The notes beneath the pieces are model-generated. The model was not told the origin of the DNA. It was given only the letters and a program-made list of their open reading frames with translations, and made no database searches. A program made the position numbers and the translations under genes. A DNA stretch of 50,572 nucleotides from Amycolatopsis sp. WAC 01376 (GTDB lineage Bacteria > Actinomycetota > Actinomycetes > Mycobacteriales > Pseudonocardiaceae), in NCBI RefSeq assembly GCF_003947415.1, contig NZ_QHKL01000016.1:1-50572 (forward strand), in the 5' to 3' direction. How positions within the stretch are numbered: position 1 is the stretch's first letter; the number at the start of each line of letters is the position of its first letter. Positions 48,927 through 50,572 of this stretch are shown here, piece by piece.

Positions 48927-49398
48927 GCATGAACATCACGGCCACGAGCACCACGCGGCCAAGGCGTCGTGGGGTATGGCGGCGTCGGCCACCCTGCACT
49001 GCCTCACCGGCTGCGCCATCGGCGAGGTGCTCGGCATGGTGATCGGCACCGCGCTGGGCTGGGGCAACGTCGCGACCATCGTGCTCGCCGTCGCGCTGGC
49101 GTTCGTCTTCGGCTACGCCCTGACCATGCGCGGCGTGCTCCGCGCGGGTGTCGGGTTCAAGCAGGCCCTCAAGGTCGCCCTCGCGGCGGACACCGTGTCG
49201 ATCCTCGTCATGGAGATCATCGACAACGGAGTGATGCTCGTCGTCCCCGGCGCGATGGAAGCCGGCCTCGCCAGCTGGCTGTTCTGGGGCGCGCTCGCCT
49301 TCGCCCTCTTCGTCGCCTTCCTGCTCACCACCCCGGTCAACAAGTGGCTCATCGGCCGCGGCTCCGGACACGCAGTGGTGCACGCCTACCACCATTAG
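48916..49398 (+). CDS. DUF4396 membrane protein with His-rich N-terminus
   Basis: The 160-residue protein starts MSTEHEHHGHEHHAAKASW, a histidine-rich potential metal-binding segment. It then has four hydrophobic helices (about 20-42, 47-68, 80-103, 112-135) and a C-terminal HAVVHAYHH. ATLHCLTGCAIGE contains a CxxxC pair at the first helix, as in DUF4396 proteins. Function is unproven; metal handling is suggested by the residues. AGGAG precedes ATG 48916, which overlaps the last codons of the decayed AhpD-like gene, so the two were once one operon. Confidence 0.82.
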   Translation: MSTEHEHHGHEHHAAKASWGMAASATLHCLTGCAIGEVLGMVIGTALGWGNVATIVLAVALAFVFGYALTMRGVLRAGVGFKQALKVALAADTVSILVMEIIDNGVMLVVPGAMEAGLASWLFWGALAFALFVAFLLTTPVNKWLIGRGSGHAVVHAYHH

Positions 49399-49407
49399 GA
49401 AGGCCCG

Positions 49408-50208
49408 ATGGAGACCATCACGTACCACGGCTTCGACGGCTGTCCGCTCTACGCGGTCTCCCTCGGTTCCGGGCCACACCTTGTGCTTCTGCACGGGGGC
49501 GGCCCTGATCATCACAGCCTCGTCCCGCTGGCCGAGCGGCTGGCGGACCGGCACACGATCGTCCTCCCCGACGTGCGCGGATACGGCCGATCGGTATGCG
49601 CCGACCCGGCCCGGCACACCTGGACCCAGTACTCCGACGATGTCGCGGCGCTTCTCGACCACCTCGGCGAACAGCGCGCCGTCGTCGGCGGAACCGGGCT
49701 CGGCGCCACGATCACCCAGCGCATCTGCCTCGAACATCCCGGCAGGGTCCGCGCCGCCATCCTGATCAGCGTCGAAGACATCGAAGACGACGAAGCGAAA
49801 CAAGCCGAGATCGCGTTCATGGACGCGTTCGCCGAACGTGTCCGGACCGGCGGTATCGAAGCGGCGTGGGCGCCGGTTCTGCCCGAGCTCGCTCCCGTCA
49901 TCGGCGCGCTCGTGCGTGACGCCATCCCGCGCTCCGACCCCGCGAGTATCGCCGCCGCGGCCGCCATCGGCCACGACCGCTCGTTCCGGTCCGTCGACGA
50001 ACTCGCCGCGATCACAGCCCCCACCTTGGTCTTCCCCGGCATGGACGAACGGCATCCGGCCACGCTGGCGGAGAACGCCGCCCGCGTCATACCCGATGGG
50101 CGTCTCGCTCCGGCTTCCCTGTCGAGCACTCTGCGCACGGCCGAAGATCTCGCCGACGCCTTCGCGCCCGCCATCCGCCGATTCCTCGCCGAGCTGCACG
50201 GTCATTAG
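49408..50208 (+). CDS. Alpha/beta-hydrolase fold protein with glycine in place of the catalytic serine
   Basis: The 266-residue protein keeps the family scaffold: LVLLHGGGPDHHS oxyanion region, VLPDVRGYGRS after strand 4, and FPGMDERHP at the acid strand. The elbow, normally GxSxG, reads GTGLG with Gly97. The usual GH of the catalytic histidine is not evident in its C-terminal part. Related forms are widespread in actinomycetes but of unknown chemistry. ATG 49408 has GGAAGG upstream and is 9 bases after DUF4396, so the genes are probably cotranscribed. Confidence 0.78.
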   Translation: METITYHGFDGCPLYAVSLGSGPHLVLLHGGGPDHHSLVPLAERLADRHTIVLPDVRGYGRSVCADPARHTWTQYSDDVAALLDHLGEQRAVVGGTGLGATITQRICLEHPGRVRAAILISVEDIEDDEAKQAEIAFMDAFAERVRTGGIEAAWAPVLPELAPVIGALVRDAIPRSDPASIAAAAAIGHDRSFRSVDELAAITAPTLVFPGMDERHPATLAENAARVIPDGRLAPASLSSTLRTAEDLADAFAPAIRRFLAELHGH

Positions 50209-50211
50209 CCG

Positions 50212-50305
50212 GCGGCCTGGCAAGCTGCGTCGTCGAAGCCGCGCCGAGGCGGACCGGCAGATCCGCGAAGCCTCCGAAGCGATCGCACGCCTGGTTCGCT
50301 CCTAG
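50212..50305 (+). other. Possible coding remnant
   Basis: One frame reads a basic then acidic helical tail (EADRQIREASEAIARLVRS) to TAG 50303-50305. It resembles the end of a protein but has no start nearby, so it may be a gene fragment. Evidence is thin. Confidence 0.25.
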
Positions 50306-50402
50306 CGTGGTCGACCGGTTCAGCCACGCTCTTCCTTCGATTCGGCAACTCGATTTCGCGGCGATCCGTCCGCCGCCGTAGCCTGCTGACCGGGCACGCC
50401 GG

Positions 50403-50456
50403 TCCGTGAAGGCCTCCTTCCCTACCCTGAGGGTAAGGAAGGGGCCTTGGGTTCAC
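50403..50456. repeat. Imperfect GTGAAGGCCTCCTT palindrome
   Basis: The left arm CCGTGAAGGCCTCCTTCCCT pairs imperfectly with TAAGGAAGGGGCCTT and, after an extra GGG, with TTCACGG. The core matches 1599-1657 and 39138-39188. It lies directly before the transposase gene at the right edge. Confidence 0.65.
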
Positions 50457-50490
50457 GGGGTCGTTGCAACACCGATTGTGGTCGGAGGTT

Positions 50491-50572
50491 GTGTTGGCGG
50501 GTCGTGTGCCGTTGGTGCGGGATGTGCGGGTGGGGTTCTGGGAGGGGATTCGGGCGGGGCGGGCTGTGACGC
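50491..50572 (+). mobile_element. 5' end of an IS30-type transposase gene (runs off the window)
   Basis: GTG 50491 follows GGAGG and opens a frame reading AGRVPLVRDVRVGFWEGIRA, the pattern found at the N-terminus of IS30-family transposases of actinomycetes (GRPP..DVRR.FW..IRAG). Only 27 codons are inside the window. The element end probably lies near 50458-50480 (GGGGTCGTTGCAACACC). The low G+C third positions (GTG, TTG, GGT) differ from neighbours, consistent with a mobile element. Confidence 0.6.

Overview
The window is high-GC DNA with GTG/ATG/TTG starts, tightly overlapping genes and GC-rich third codon positions, typical of a filamentous actinomycete. The many intergenic palindromes built on a 'GTGAAGGCCTCCTT'-type core and the gene content suggest a Pseudonocardiales genome, most likely Amycolatopsis or a close relative. 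That assignment is my inference. I saw no rRNA, tRNA or CRISPR array.

Layout. (1) 0-5.2 kb: a DUF222/HNH nuclease-like gene, a frameshifted secreted peptide, a small membrane protein, an ArsR-type regulator and two secreted proteins. (2) 5.2-8.7 kb: a TetR repressor divergent from an SDR / quinone oxidoreductase / alpha-beta hydrolase operon, with two near-identical 18-bp operators between them. (3) 8.7-13.3 kb: an arsenic island. It has an ArsR-ArsN fusion divergent from a flavoprotein, then arsC-acr3 plus the deleted remains of a second flavoprotein gene, divergent from arsR. (4) 13.3-16.6 kb: a SulP anion transporter and peptide-release factor 3. (5) 17.1-29.6 kb: a polysaccharide locus that looks built for xyloglucan. 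It holds a secreted GH12, a secreted multidomain GH3, an intracellular GH3, a LacI regulator, a GH31 alpha-xylosidase, and an ABC importer without its ATPase. Near-identical TCGAA...TTCGA palindromes stand before every transcription unit. (6) 29.9-41.5 kb: a carboxylesterase and LysR pair, then a complete eight-gene operon for meta-cleavage of 3-hydroxyanthranilate to pyruvate and acetyl-CoA (nbaC-J type), an MHS-family transporter and a dienelactone-hydrolase-like protein. (7) 41.5-50.6 kb: a class III CoA-transferase and LysR, a gamma-carbonic-anhydrase-like protein, a repeat-rich intergenic zone, a GntR and FAD oxidoreductase pair, a deleted AhpD-like gene, DUF4396, an alpha/beta hydrolase lacking its usual nucleophile, and the start of an IS30-type transposase at the right edge.

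How the parts work together. In the glycan locus, secreted enzymes would cut xyloglucan, the lipoprotein and permeases would import the oligosaccharides, and cytoplasmic GH31 and GH3 would trim them alternately under one LacI repressor. In the 3-hydroxyanthranilate operon, six of the seven junctions are 4-nt overlaps and the seventh is a 1-nt gap, so all eight enzymes are probably translated from one message. The arsenic island combines efflux, arsenate reduction and N-acetylation, the last probably aimed at an arsinothricin-like or phosphinothricin-like antimetabolite. The window also holds three visibly decayed genes and several families of dispersed palindromes.
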